Source: Pseudomonas sp. B21-056
Lineage (GTDB): Bacteria; Pseudomonadota; Gammaproteobacteria; Pseudomonadales; Pseudomonadaceae
Length of the DNA: 64,000 bases
Assembly (NCBI RefSeq): GCF_026016325.1
Contig: NZ_CP087203.1
Span: forward strand, 1,488,001-1,552,000
Reading direction: 5' to 3'
Below are positions 34,712-43,413 of this stretch, in pieces (position 1 is the first letter of the stretch; every line of letters begins with the position of its first letter). Made by a program: the position numbers and the translations under genes. Under the pieces are notes generated by a model. That model was not told where the DNA came from, searched no databases, and saw only the letters and a list, made by a program, of their open reading frames with translations.

Positions 34712-34922
34712 CGTCCTCCGGGAACGCAGGGCAACGGGCGGTCTGGAGCAGGGCCTGTTGCAGGATACTGATGGCCGTTTTCTTGAGCAGGTCCTTCTTA
34801 GGATGCGGAACGGTGACCAGTCCAGGCTTGGTCGGGTGCTTGAAATGGTGATGGCTGCCTCGAACCCGCACCAGGTACCAACCGTCCGCGACGATCTGGC
34901 TTATCAAAAATCGGCTATTCAC
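34674..34922 (-). CDS. hicA: HicA toxin (mRNA interferase)
   Basis: Toxin of the HicAB pair, a double-stranded RNA-binding-fold mRNA interferase. The core is complete: MNSRFLISQIVADGWYLVRV, then GSHHHFKHP with the catalytic His, then VPHPKKDLLKKTAISILQQA. At 82 residues it is longer than most HicA (about 60); the last 20 residues run into hicB. It begins with GTG at 34922, directly after a very strong GGAGGTGAT site, with only about four bases between. Confidence 0.88.
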   Translation of the reverse strand: MNSRFLISQIVADGWYLVRVRGSHHHFKHPTKPGLVTVPHPKKDLLKKTAISILQQALLQTARCPAFPEDDEHAVPDCDFHG

Positions 34923-34948
34923 ATCACCTCCGTGTGGTGTGCTTGGTG

Positions 34949-34979
34949 GGTACTATACCTACTATGAGTTTATGATCAA
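34949..34979 (-). promoter_or_regulatory. hicAB promoter and dyad
   Basis: On the minus strand -35 TTGATC (34974-34979) and -10 TATAGT (34952-34957) are 16 bases apart. The -10 sits inside the dyad GGTATAGTACC (34949-34959), a good place for HicB autorepression. Confidence 0.5.
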
Positions 34980-35106
34980 CACTATAACCACCGCCAATGC
35001 TTGGGCCGGTAGGCGCGCTTATCGCAACGAAGTCTAGAAGCCGCGCCAGATAAGGCCGGTGGCGAGGCGGGCGGGATTATTGCCGGATGTGAAGAGCGTA
35101 CAAACC

Positions 35107-35186
35107 GTGGCGAGGGGAGCTTGCTCCCGTTGGGCTGCGGAGCAGCCCCTCCCCAACGGCGCGGCCGCCGCGTCGTTGGGGAAGCA
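35107..35186. repeat. Intergenic repeat, variant of the second family
   Basis: Begins GTGGCGAGGGGAGCTTGCTC, with the hairpin GGGCTGCGGAGCAGCCC, then CCCCAACG and CGTTGGGG arms around GGCGCGGCCGCCG. It ends eight bases before the stop of the 675-residue orphan gene. It shares the first arm with 2139-2271 but lacks the matching right arm. Confidence 0.7.
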
Positions 35187-35193
35187 CCTGGGA

Positions 35194-37221
35194 TCAGCGG
35201 CTATAAGGGCCTTGCACGTTGACCTGAGTGCCAGCGAACCAGCCAAACCAAGCGGTAATGCCGAGCCAGGGCTCGGTCCGCGCCAGGACATCCATCAGGT
35301 TGACGTTCAGTGTGTCGGTGAGGTCCGTCATCATCGCCGACGTCGGATAGCTTTTGATGACGCCACTGTTGCTCCAGACGATCGCAAACTCGTAATACGG
35401 CCCCTCGACATAGGTGCCCTCGGGTGCTTCTGGAATGGTGAGTGTCGTATAAGCACTATATCCCGGGCCGACGTACGGATCGGGGGCGGCCCAGGCGATT
35501 GCCCAGTAGAGCGGCATCAGGTTCTGGTAGGCCTGCAACATCAGCCCATTGGCCATTGCGGTTGCAGTGGAGCTGTCGTGGTCCGTTGTCGAGGAGCCGC
35601 CGTTATTGCCAGTGGGGATAGGCAGGTTGCCGTTATCGGCGTACCTGTAGAAGTTCATCAGGCGTCCGTGGTCGCTGGCGATGGTCGTGTAGAAGTTACT
35701 GAGGCTCGTGTTGCTCGCTTCGAAGGAGTCGGCGACCTGGTCCCAGTATTGGCCGATGGTGATCGAACTGGACGTTCCGCCGAGGGCGTTGGTGATCACG
35801 CGAATGACGTCGGTCACGGCAACCGCCGCCAGGTTGGCCCAGGCAGCAGTGGTTCCGGAGAAGAACCATACCAGCGAATAACCGAGATCCTTGAGCAACT
35901 GGCCGAAGTCCAGCAGCGTACTGTCGTCGGTCTTGGCTTGCATGTTGGCGATAGCGCCGTTTATCAGGGTATTTGCTGTGCCTTGGGCGGTGTTCAGGGT
36001 TCCCTGGGTGTAGGTATAGAGCGATTGGAGTTGTCCGACAGCGCTCATTTCCTGCCAGACGGTATAGATGATCTGGAGCCAGTCGTCAGCGGCCACACCC
36101 GTCGGCGCAACGGGGGCGGTGGGAGATAGGCTGTAGTTGCCGTTCGTGTCGAATTGCAACCAGTTGTCGAGTTGGGTGGCGACGGTGTTCGGAGACCAAT
36201 CGGAGGACGCCGCCAGCTCACGTGGATCGAGTGGGTCATTGGAGTTCGGGCCATTGATGATGTTACCGAGGGCGATGCACAGCGCCGAGTAGGCGCCGTT
36301 GAAATCAGGCCAGGCCACGGCGGGCTGATCGACGATGGATTGCAGCAAATCCATGGTCGGCTGCTGTGGCGCGAAGCAGATGACGATGTCGTGCGTGAAG
36401 ATGCTGTACCACTCGTCCCCCTCGGGGTATTTGGCGGAGCAATAGCCAAAGGTACCAGCGCCACACACTCCACTGTAACGCATGGCCCAACGGTTGGCGG
36501 CCACGGCGAGGACACTCATGTTCGTGTCCATCAGGTTCGGACTGTTCAAGGGGTCGAGAATGCCCGCGAGGATCTGATCCATAAGGGCGGCGCGACCAGC
36601 CTCGAGCACCTGGATACCAGGAGTGTTGCTGAAAGCGAAAACGCCGCGGATGGTCTGGTCGCCCTCGACCGCCATTTCCCAGCTCGGGATGCCGGCCACG
36701 TAGGCGTTACCGTTGGCGTCGTTTTGCGTCAGGGCATAGGCATGGGCAGCAGCGGCCCAGCGGCGCTCGTCAGGGTCGCCGGTCTGGTTCGAGGTCAATG
36801 TGAGGGGCGGTTGGTTGCCATAGGCACTCGCCAACGCGGCGTTGAGTTCGTTGTCGCTGGGCTGGAGCACGGTGACCTGGGTCCCCACAGGGAACAGAAA
36901 CGCCCCGACGACGGGATTGCCATCGTCATCGAAGCCCGTTTCCCACGACGGGATGGCGAAAGCATAAAGCGGGTTGCCATCGTCGTCCTGCTGGCTCAGT
37001 GCCCAACGAAGAATGCCGTTTGCCCAGTAACGGTAATCGATGAAGGAGCCACTCGGAGGGGGATTGATTTCCGAGAGCATCTGAAGCACATCACTTTGCA
37101 GAATGTTTTGCCAGACAACCGCCACGGCGGTGCTTTCGATGCTGCCACTGACGGGCGGCTCTGTAGCAAATGCGGGGATGGTGGTGCTTTTCGTATATCC
37201 AGAGGCGTTGAGGCTGAACAT
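35194..37221 (-). CDS. 675-residue orphan protein with internal repeats
   Basis: A large protein I do not recognise. There is no signal peptide at the start (MFSLNASGYTKSTTIPAFAT). Residues about 60-130 and 150-215 form a repeat: each has a WA-rich helix, an AL-Q-D--GN stretch, IPSWE, and G-F-F followed by a VL strand (examples ILRWALSQQDDDGNP and HAYALTQNDANGN). A looser third copy spans about 228-295 and holds four Cys. A hydrophobic stretch at about 445-480 (LVWFFSGTTAAWANLAAVAV) could insert into a membrane. It is rich in Asn, Asp, Thr and Trp, with few Lys. It stands alone, next to hicAB and upstream of the AbiE pair on the other strand. Confidence 0.75.
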   Translation of the reverse strand: MFSLNASGYTKSTTIPAFATEPPVSGSIESTAVAVVWQNILQSDVLQMLSEINPPPSGSFIDYRYWANGILRWALSQQDDDGNPLYAFAIPSWETGFDDDGNPVVGAFLFPVGTQVTVLQPSDNELNAALASAYGNQPPLTLTSNQTGDPDERRWAAAAHAYALTQNDANGNAYVAGIPSWEMAVEGDQTIRGVFAFSNTPGIQVLEAGRAALMDQILAGILDPLNSPNLMDTNMSVLAVAANRWAMRYSGVCGAGTFGYCSAKYPEGDEWYSIFTHDIVICFAPQQPTMDLLQSIVDQPAVAWPDFNGAYSALCIALGNIINGPNSNDPLDPRELAASSDWSPNTVATQLDNWLQFDTNGNYSLSPTAPVAPTGVAADDWLQIIYTVWQEMSAVGQLQSLYTYTQGTLNTAQGTANTLINGAIANMQAKTDDSTLLDFGQLLKDLGYSLVWFFSGTTAAWANLAAVAVTDVIRVITNALGGTSSSITIGQYWDQVADSFEASNTSLSNFYTTIASDHGRLMNFYRYADNGNLPIPTGNNGGSSTTDHDSSTATAMANGLMLQAYQNLMPLYWAIAWAAPDPYVGPGYSAYTTLTIPEAPEGTYVEGPYYEFAIVWSNSGVIKSYPTSAMMTDLTDTLNVNLMDVLARTEPWLGITAWFGWFAGTQVNVQGPYSR

Positions 37222-37657
37222 GAGAGATCTCCCTATCCGCGGATAAAAGCAGCTTTTGAGTGATGCGCTTCATGCCTGCTGAAGCGACCGCGTGGAAAGT
37301 CTAGTCCGGTATCCGTACCTTGCTAGTGGCCTGGGTTCTCGCCCAACGAAAACAGGATCAACAAGCTGGGAGCCCGCCCAAAATAGGCATTTGACGTACC
37401 CCTTACGCAACTCTCGGAGTTTGCCTACAACCCCTCATGAGAACCGTACGATATTTTAGGTAAAGCTGTTCAATGGAGCATTCGTGCAGACACAAGAAAG
37501 CTGCAATCAAGACCGGATAACGGTGCCATCGGATTGAGATGCGAGTGCGTACTCTTTTGATTAGATCTTGCTGAAAAAATACACCATGAGGTTAATTTTC
37601 GTGCAGAGTTTCTGTCCTGCCGGATTTGTTGATTGGAATTTGTGCTACTTTTCAATC
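37222..37657. other. AT-richer junction between the orphan gene and the AbiE pair
   Basis: A 436-base stretch between divergent genes. It is less GC-rich than the flanks and contains no REP, no integrase trace and no tRNA fragment. It presumably holds the promoters of the orphan and AbiE genes; no ribosome site is visible before abiEi. Confidence 0.4.
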
Positions 37658-38416
37658 ATGGATATAAATTCCCGACATCAGATAATCAAGCGTCTTCAAG
37701 CGGAATTACCTCGCGGCGCACCCTTCGATCTCGCTACTCTTGAGCAGTTCGGGGTCTCGGCGCAGCTCGCCGCACGCTATGCGCAAGGAGGTTGGCTCGT
37801 GCGTCTGGCACAAGGGGTCTATGCCTTCCCGAATGATGACTTCGGCGTTCACAAGGCAATCCTGTTCCTCCAGAAGCGTGTGCCTGGTCTGCACATCGGC
37901 GGCAAGAGTGCATTGGCTGTGCAGGGTGTGCGCCATAACCTGAGCACTCGAGATACGCTGGTCTTGTGGGGCGATACCCGCTTTGTATTGCCAACATGGT
38001 TCACCTCGCGTTTTCCTGCTCGTTATGTGCACGCCCAACTGTTCGAGTGGCCGGACACTGTTTTGCCCGTCAAGACGCTAACTACCCCGCCGGGTCTACC
38101 AGAGGGAATGCAAGTATCCGTTCCCGAGCGTGCGCTCATGGAGTTGCTGTATGAGACAGGTGTGAAACAAGGTCTCGAAGAGGCACGCAATCTGTTCGAC
38201 GGTTTACGTTCTCCCCGCAAGGAGCTCCTTGGGCATCTGTTGTCCTGCTGCACCAGCGTGAAGGCTGTACGTCTGTTCCTCTCCTGGGCTCGCGAGACGA
38301 ATGTCGTAGATGTCGATGCTTTGCTGGCGCAACACGAGGTCCGTACCGGCAGCAACAAGCGCTGGATGAGCCGCCTTGATGACGGCACGCTGTTGAGCCT
38401 GAAACCTCATGGATAA
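37658..38416 (+). CDS. abiEi: AbiEi-family antitoxin (type IV TA)
   Basis: A 252-residue AbiEi-type antitoxin and DNA-binding repressor. A winged-helix N-terminus (FDLATLEQFGVSAQLAARYA, then GGWLVRLAQGVYAFP) precedes the AbiEi domain with KSALAVQGVRHNLS, LVLWGDTRFVLP and VPERALMELLYETG. It overlaps the toxin gene by eight bases. ATG 37658 was chosen because it begins the winged helix; the frame is open further upstream, but no Shine-Dalgarno site is seen at either position. Confidence 0.86.
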   Translation: MDINSRHQIIKRLQAELPRGAPFDLATLEQFGVSAQLAARYAQGGWLVRLAQGVYAFPNDDFGVHKAILFLQKRVPGLHIGGKSALAVQGVRHNLSTRDTLVLWGDTRFVLPTWFTSRFPARYVHAQLFEWPDTVLPVKTLTTPPGLPEGMQVSVPERALMELLYETGVKQGLEEARNLFDGLRSPRKELLGHLLSCCTSVKAVRLFLSWARETNVVDVDALLAQHEVRTGSNKRWMSRLDDGTLLSLKPHG

Positions 38417-39329
38417 AAGCTATGCGGACACCGTCCGCCTTTTGCTCGCCGTTGCCCCCGATGTATTCGCCAACGATATCTTTGCCATGAAGGGCGGCAC
38501 CGCCATCAATCTTTTTATGCAAGATATGCCGCGTCTGTCGGTCGACATCGATGTCGTATACCTGCCATGGCAGACCCCTCGTGAGGACGCGCTACGTGCG
38601 ATCAATCAGGAGTTGGCAGCTATTTCAGAACGTGTTGAGAGTCTTGGCGTGCATACCCGCCTTGTTCGCAGCGGGGAGTTGGGCGATACCAAGCTGATCG
38701 TTGAAAACGAGACCAGCCAAGTCAAGATCGAAGTCAATGTCGTGTTTCGAGGGACGGTTCTGCCTGTGGAGCGGCGACAACTTTGTGCCAGGACGGGTGA
38801 TCTTTTCGGTGTCGAGTTTGACGTACCCACTCTTGCCCCAGACGAGCTCTATGCCGGGAAACTAACCGCCGCGCTTGACCGGCAACACCCTCGCGATCTT
38901 TTTGATGTGTGGCAGCTATACGAAACAGGGGGAATCACCGACGGTATGGTGGAGTGCTTTGTGGTCTATCTGGCCGGGCACAATAGACCGATTCATGAAG
39001 TGTTATTCGGCAATGACAAGAATATCGCTGCCGAGTACGACCGTGCCTTCATGGGCATGACCGAAGTCGCGTGCCCCTTGTCCACGTTGCTTGATGCTCG
39101 GGCGCAGCTTCGTCGTGAATTACCAGCAAGATTGAGTGTGGCCCATAAGCAATTCCTGGAAGGGCTCGCGTGGGCACGACCCGACTGGTCTTTGTTGCAA
39201 TGTCAGCACGTTGCGCAGCTACCTGCACTGCAATGGAAACTCAGAAATCTGGAAACCTTCCGCAAACGCCGACCCGAAGACTTTGCGTCTCAGGCGGGTG
39301 AACTCGAAAGGCTTCTGAGCCAAGTCTAG
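38409..39329 (+). CDS. abiEii: AbiEii-family nucleotidyltransferase toxin (type IV TA)
   Basis: A 306-residue AbiEii/AbiGii toxin. The nucleotidyltransferase motifs are MKGGTAINLFMQDMPRLSVDIDVVY, split as KGGTAINLF with the catalytic Asp pair in SVDIDVVY, and the third region in PDELYAGKLTAALDRQHPRDLFD. Family knowledge: AbiEii transfers nucleotides, GTP preferred, and stops growth, causing abortive infection or stabilising mobile DNA. The antitoxin gene overlaps its start. All motifs are present, so the toxin looks active. Confidence 0.88.
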   Translation: MDKSYADTVRLLLAVAPDVFANDIFAMKGGTAINLFMQDMPRLSVDIDVVYLPWQTPREDALRAINQELAAISERVESLGVHTRLVRSGELGDTKLIVENETSQVKIEVNVVFRGTVLPVERRQLCARTGDLFGVEFDVPTLAPDELYAGKLTAALDRQHPRDLFDVWQLYETGGITDGMVECFVVYLAGHNRPIHEVLFGNDKNIAAEYDRAFMGMTEVACPLSTLLDARAQLRRELPARLSVAHKQFLEGLAWARPDWSLLQCQHVAQLPALQWKLRNLETFRKRRPEDFASQAGELERLLSQV

Positions 39330-39393
39330 GGGTCTACCTAGCATGTGCATGATGCATTTCAGCACGGCCCGCGACTCTGGAGGAGAAAGGAAT

Positions 39394-39586
39394 ATGTCCA
39401 CCTCGTAGTAATCAAGCCAACATTGAGCAACTCCATCTTGAGGTAGCGGCTTTCGCTGAGGAGATGAGACGCACGACCCCGACCAGAATCCGCGCTACCT
39501 TGTTGCCACTCAGCGTTGGTGCCGTGTTCGCTCTGATCCTGTTTGTCGTTTTTGCTTTTGCTGCAAAATACGTTTGGTCTCTGTAA
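39394..39586 (+). pseudogene. Small single-pass membrane protein gene with +1 frame break
   Basis: GGAGGAG at 39379-39385 precedes ATG 39394 at ideal spacing, but that frame reads MSTS and stops at TAG. Removing one base near 39405 continues as SNQANIEQLHLEVAAF, a charged EEMRR segment, and a membrane helix (VGAVFALILFVVFAFAA) ending KYVWSL-stop at 39586, 62 residues in all. The good ribosome site and helix argue for a real gene broken by a one-base insertion, by an error, or read by frameshifting. Confidence 0.45.
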
Positions 39587-39623
39587 CTCAGATACTTCAA
39601 CCAGAATATGAATTCACGCAGAC

Positions 39624-40175
39624 TCAGCTCCCACAACGTCTCGCAATCGCCTTCAACATGCGACGACGAATGAGACCGCTGGCAGGTCGAATCAGGTACC
39701 AGTACGACGTAAAACTACGTAGCGCATCAGCGTCAAGGCACTGTATTCGCGTCTCCGTGGTGACTCTCGTCAAACCTGGCCGCAATGACTGGCATGTGAA
39801 ATCTATAACCAGCTTCACGTTACCCGGCTCATTGAATGCCTGAAAAGCTTCGGCATCCGCGATAAGGGCTTGGCCATAGTCAGCTTTCCAGAGTTTGCCA
39901 GCCAGCCCGTAAGCGACCTCTGTGTCGTCATTACGCTGGAGCAATGTGAAGTTATCCAGGCCGAAGGAAGCGGGTCGCTCAAACCCCTCGCGTCGATACT
40001 TACCCAGCAGGCGCATAGGCAGCTCGCGGAGCTTGATTGCATATCGAAAAAAACAGTCGTCTTCCGGACGATGAGCAAGCGCTTGCGCCATCGCCCGGGA
40101 GGGAGACACTGGTACGTCTATTGAATGCACTTCACTGAATTGATAGGTAGGAAGGTATGAATCAATGACGCGCAT
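39624..40175 (-). CDS. DUF2867-like protein
   Basis: A 183-residue cytoplasmic protein. The pattern (VIDSYLPTYQFSEVHSIDVP at the start, LIADAEAFQAFNEPGNVKLV in the middle, and SYWYLIRPASGLIRRRMLKA at the end) matches what I recall of DUF2867, a START/SRPBCC-like fold of unknown role. Codon use is less GC-biased than the core genes. It lies convergent with the broken small membrane gene. Confidence 0.7.
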   Translation of the reverse strand: MRVIDSYLPTYQFSEVHSIDVPVSPSRAMAQALAHRPEDDCFFRYAIKLRELPMRLLGKYRREGFERPASFGLDNFTLLQRNDDTEVAYGLAGKLWKADYGQALIADAEAFQAFNEPGNVKLVIDFTCQSLRPGLTRVTTETRIQCLDADALRSFTSYWYLIRPASGLIRRRMLKAIARRCGS

Positions 40176-40258
40176 GCCTGCTCTCCTTTATTTACTCTGC
40201 GTGCCGGTGGATAGCGGGAAATACCATGGGGCGCCATCCAACCTTGCTCCCAAGGGCG

Positions 40259-41216
40259 TTAGCAAATATCCGTTCGATCGCCACGGTTCACATGCGAGCG
40301 ACTGCTGATCGTAGCCAGTCGTGCCTCAACTAACGCGGCTTGTTCGCGCAATGCGTCTTCAAACAGGATAACCAGTGGGGAGGCCGGTCGGTACAGGGGT
40401 TTAACGAGGCTGACGGTGAACGGTATCGATGCTGTGAACGGCCGGATTTCCAAACCTTGCCCAACGAAGTCCAGTGCAGTCAGTGGATTGACGATGGCAA
40501 GGCCAACCCCCTCCCGAACCAATGCGCAGACTGATGCGGCGCTATGGGTGTCCAAGACCATTTGCCGTTCCACTTGGGCTTGACGGAAAATTTCGTCGAT
40601 CTGCTGTCTGTAGCTATCAAGGTTGGACAAGCTGATAAAAGGCTTTGAAGAGAAGTCCTCAGGTGCCAACGTATGTTTCTTCAATAGCGGGTGGCCCATT
40701 GGCAGAACACAGACTTCATCAACAACCATCAAGGGCAGAAGCTCTGTCCCTGGGGGGGGCTATGGCCACTTCTGTCATTCCAAGATCGTAGCGCTGGGCC
40801 GACAGCCACTCCTCTAATAAGGGGGACTCTTGCGGCGTAATGCTCATGCTGGCTTTTGGGAACTGCGCAAAGAAACGCTGGCATGCCTTGGGCAGCAAGG
40901 ATTGCGAGAACACTGGTAGACAGGCAATCGATAGCTGACCGTGCTCGAACTCCCTTAATGACGCGGCCGTGTTCAGAATCCGCCCTAAGCCAAAGTAGGC
41001 CCGTTGCACCTCCTCGAAAAGAGAAAGGGCTTGAGCCGTAGGTCGCAAACGGCCACGCACTCGATCAAACAGTTTGAGTTGGGTCAATTGCTCAAAGCGT
41101 GCCAACTCGCGGCTCACAGTTGGCTGGGAGGTATGCAGCATTGCTGCGGCTTCCGTAACGCTGCCTGAGGTCATGACTGCTCGAAACACTTCTACGTGGC
41201 GCAGCGTGGCTGACAT
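40259..41216 (-). pseudogene. lysR: LysR activator of lysA, frameshifted
   Basis: Two overlapping frames together encode a full LysR protein that, as I recall it, follows the E. coli activator LysR very closely. The 5' frame (41216 down to 40719) holds the helix-turn-helix SGSVTEAAAMLHTSQPTVSR and most of the effector domain (CLPVFSQSLLP, PQESPLLEEWLSAQRYDLGM). The second (from about 40755) continues MVVDEVCVLPMGHPLL, LDTHSAASVCALVREGVG, VNPLTALD. The break lies in a run of eight G at 40752-40759; seven would restore TEVAIAPPGTELLPLMVVDEV. It is therefore one base long in a homopolymer: mutation, phase variation or sequence error. Confidence 0.86.
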
Positions 41217-41371
41217 GAACAGGAACTCATCGTTTTCGATAGAGCCATATCATAAATGAATAAAGTTACTGAATATTGATATTTTATGAGTGGCTGGTCT
41301 TTCCTCATGATGCCGCCCACTGCGCGATAGCACCGTTGATGCACACGCGCTAATCAAGGTAGGGAAGACCG

Positions 41372-41932
41372 ATGGACAATCAAGTATTTGATGCCGTGGG
41401 AGTAGGTGCGGGTCCGTTCAACCTGAGCGTTGCGGCGCTTCTTCACCCGATAAAGACTGTTCGGAACTGCTTCCTCGAAAAGCAGAACCATTTTAGTTGG
41501 CATGCCGGGATGCTTTTACAGAATACGACTGTCCAGAACAGTTTCCTCAAAGACCTCGTCAGTTTTGCTGACCCAACCAGCCCTTTCTCCTTTCTAGCGT
41601 TTCTTCATGAACACAAGCGCCTCTACCAGTATGTGAACGCTGGCTTTCAAAGAACCACACGGCGAGAGTTCAACCAATATCTGCAGTGGGTGGCTCAATG
41701 CCTCCCGGCAGTGCGATGGGGAGAGGATGTGAAAATGATAAAGCCCCATTCCCTGGGCTTTGAGGTTTTTACCGAAAACAGTACGTATTTCGGGGTCATA
41801 TTCGCGGTCGCTCTTCTATATGAACCTTTGGGCATGACAACCCTGGCGGGCATCGGCCTGGTTGTACTTCCGGTGCTTATCATTTCTATCCTGCCCGCGC
41901 TTCAGGCGCGCCGCTTACCTGAGACTTGCTGA
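41372..41932 (+). pseudogene. Chimeric remnant: siderophore N-monooxygenase head and DMT-transporter tail
   Basis: The first 140 residues are the N-terminus of a lysine/ornithine N-monooxygenase: FAD site GVGAGPFNLSVAALL, then HAGMLLQNTTVQNSFLKDLV, PTSPFSFLAFLHEH and RREFNQYLQWVAQCL. After about 41795 it changes abruptly to FAVALLYEPLGMTTLAGIGL and a final membrane helix ending in Arg-rich residues, the pattern of the last segments of an EamA/DMT transporter. A normal monooxygenase has about 440 residues and a DMT exporter about 300, so neither is functional. The stop lies one base before lysA. Confidence 0.78.
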
Positions 41933-41933
41933 C

Positions 41934-43172
41934 ATGAGTTCCTTCCCTGAGAGTCTTGTATCGAAACTTGCGGTTCACTATGGCACCCCTTTGTGGGTGT
42001 ACGACGGCCAGATGATCCAACAGCGTATCAAGCAGCTGGCTGCTTTCGATACCGTTCGCTTTGCCCAGAAGGCCTGTTCCAATCTCCATATCCTGCGGTT
42101 GATGCGCGATGCCGGGGCGGTGGTAGATGCCGTGTCATTGGGTGAGATAGAACGCGCGCTACGTGCAGGATTTGTCAGCAGGGCGTCGTCGGGAGCTGCG
42201 CAAGTCGTATTCACTGCCGACGTGTTTGATCAAGCCACATTGCAGCGAGTGGTAGAGGCGCAAGTCGAAGTCAATGTTGGTTCAATCGATATGCTGCGTC
42301 AGTTGGGACCGCTTTCACCTGGTCATCGCATATGGCTACGGATCAATCCAGGCTTTGGTCATGGGCACAGTCGTAAGACCAATACCGGCGGCGAAAACAG
42401 CAAGCATGGAATATGGCATACGCAGTTAGAGGACGCCCTGACGCTGGTCCGTAAATACGATTTTCATCTTGTCGGTCTGCACATGCACATTGGTTCTGGA
42501 GTGGATTACCAGCATTTAAAGCAAGTCTGCAGCACCATGGCAGAACTGATAGCAGGCATGGACCATGATATCGAGGCCATTTCAGCTGGAGGCGGTTTGT
42601 CCGTTCCATACCGGGCTGGCGAAAAGCCCGTCGATGCCGACCATTATTTTGCGCAGTGGGATGCCGCCAGGAAGCAAATTGAACGCCATCTAGGTCATCC
42701 GGTACGCCTGGAAATCGAGCCAGGGCGCTTTTTGGTTGCTGATGCTGGAGTACTCGTGTCAGAGGTGCGTGCAATCAAGCAGATGGGCAGCAACCACTTC
42801 ACACTGGTTGATGCGGGTTTCAATGACCTGATGCGTCCATCGCTGTATGGCAGTTATCACGAGATTTCCTTGATTACTTCGCGCGATGAGCCATTACCAA
42901 TGCGGGCTACCGTGGTGGCGGGTCCGCTTTGCGAGTCCGGTGATGTCTTTACCCAGTCCGATGGCGGGATTGTCGAGTCTCGACTTCTACCCGCTGCCGA
43001 GGTAGGAGATTATCTTGTGTTCCATGACACAGGGGCTTATGGCGCTTCCATGTCTTCTAACTACAACAGTCGCACACATGCTGCGGAGGTATTAATGGAT
43101 GGTGGTGAAGATCGGCTGATCAGGAAGCGTCAGACGTTGAGTACCTTATTGGAGCTCGAAGAGGTCAGCTGA
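41934..43172 (+). CDS. lysA: Diaminopimelate decarboxylase, enterobacterial type
   Basis: PLP enzyme (fold type III) of 412 residues making L-lysine from meso-diaminopimelate. It follows E. coli LysA very closely as I recall it: FGHGHSRKTNTGGENSKHGIW, HMHIGSGVDYQHLKQVC, ISAGGGLSVPY, LEIEPGRFLVADAG, FTLVDAGFNDLMRPSLYGSYH and GPLCESGDVFTQSDGG. The PLP Lys is in FAQKACSN. The start MSSFPESLVSKLAVHY was chosen because it begins the family fold and the preceding stop is one base away. Pseudomonads usually carry another lysA beside dapF, so this looks like an acquired second copy, paired with lysR. Confidence 0.9.
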   Translation: MSSFPESLVSKLAVHYGTPLWVYDGQMIQQRIKQLAAFDTVRFAQKACSNLHILRLMRDAGAVVDAVSLGEIERALRAGFVSRASSGAAQVVFTADVFDQATLQRVVEAQVEVNVGSIDMLRQLGPLSPGHRIWLRINPGFGHGHSRKTNTGGENSKHGIWHTQLEDALTLVRKYDFHLVGLHMHIGSGVDYQHLKQVCSTMAELIAGMDHDIEAISAGGGLSVPYRAGEKPVDADHYFAQWDAARKQIERHLGHPVRLEIEPGRFLVADAGVLVSEVRAIKQMGSNHFTLVDAGFNDLMRPSLYGSYHEISLITSRDEPLPMRATVVAGPLCESGDVFTQSDGGIVESRLLPAAEVGDYLVFHDTGAYGASMSSNYNSRTHAAEVLMDGGEDRLIRKRQTLSTLLELEEVS

Positions 43173-43338
43173 GGGAGCACATCCCGGTTCCCCCGTATGT
43201 TTGCTCGATGCTCGCGGGTGGCGGGTGGTCTGTGTGGCTATTCGTGCACTCGATTAACTGTACAGGCCACTAGTAGGGGAACTGGGACATTCCATTCAAC
43301 CGCGTCCGTACGCGCCGGCAACACATAAATTCCAGACC

Positions 43339-43372
43339 AAAAAAAACCGGCCACCCAGTGCCGGTTTTTATA
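43339..43372. terminator. Bidirectional hairpin terminator
   Basis: Stem AAAACCGGC/GCCGGTTTTT around a CACCCAGT-type loop, with A and T runs at the two sides. It can end the tRNA transcript (minus strand) and serve lysA from the other side. Confidence 0.8.
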
Positions 43373-43413
43373 TCCCCCGTCAAAACCACCACGACGCGAG
43401 ACCAGAATTCGAT

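Noticed and set aside
40259..40732. Two separate regulators in place of lysR
   Set aside because: The two frames continue one another in the LysR alignment and meet in a homopolymer, so one broken gene is simpler.
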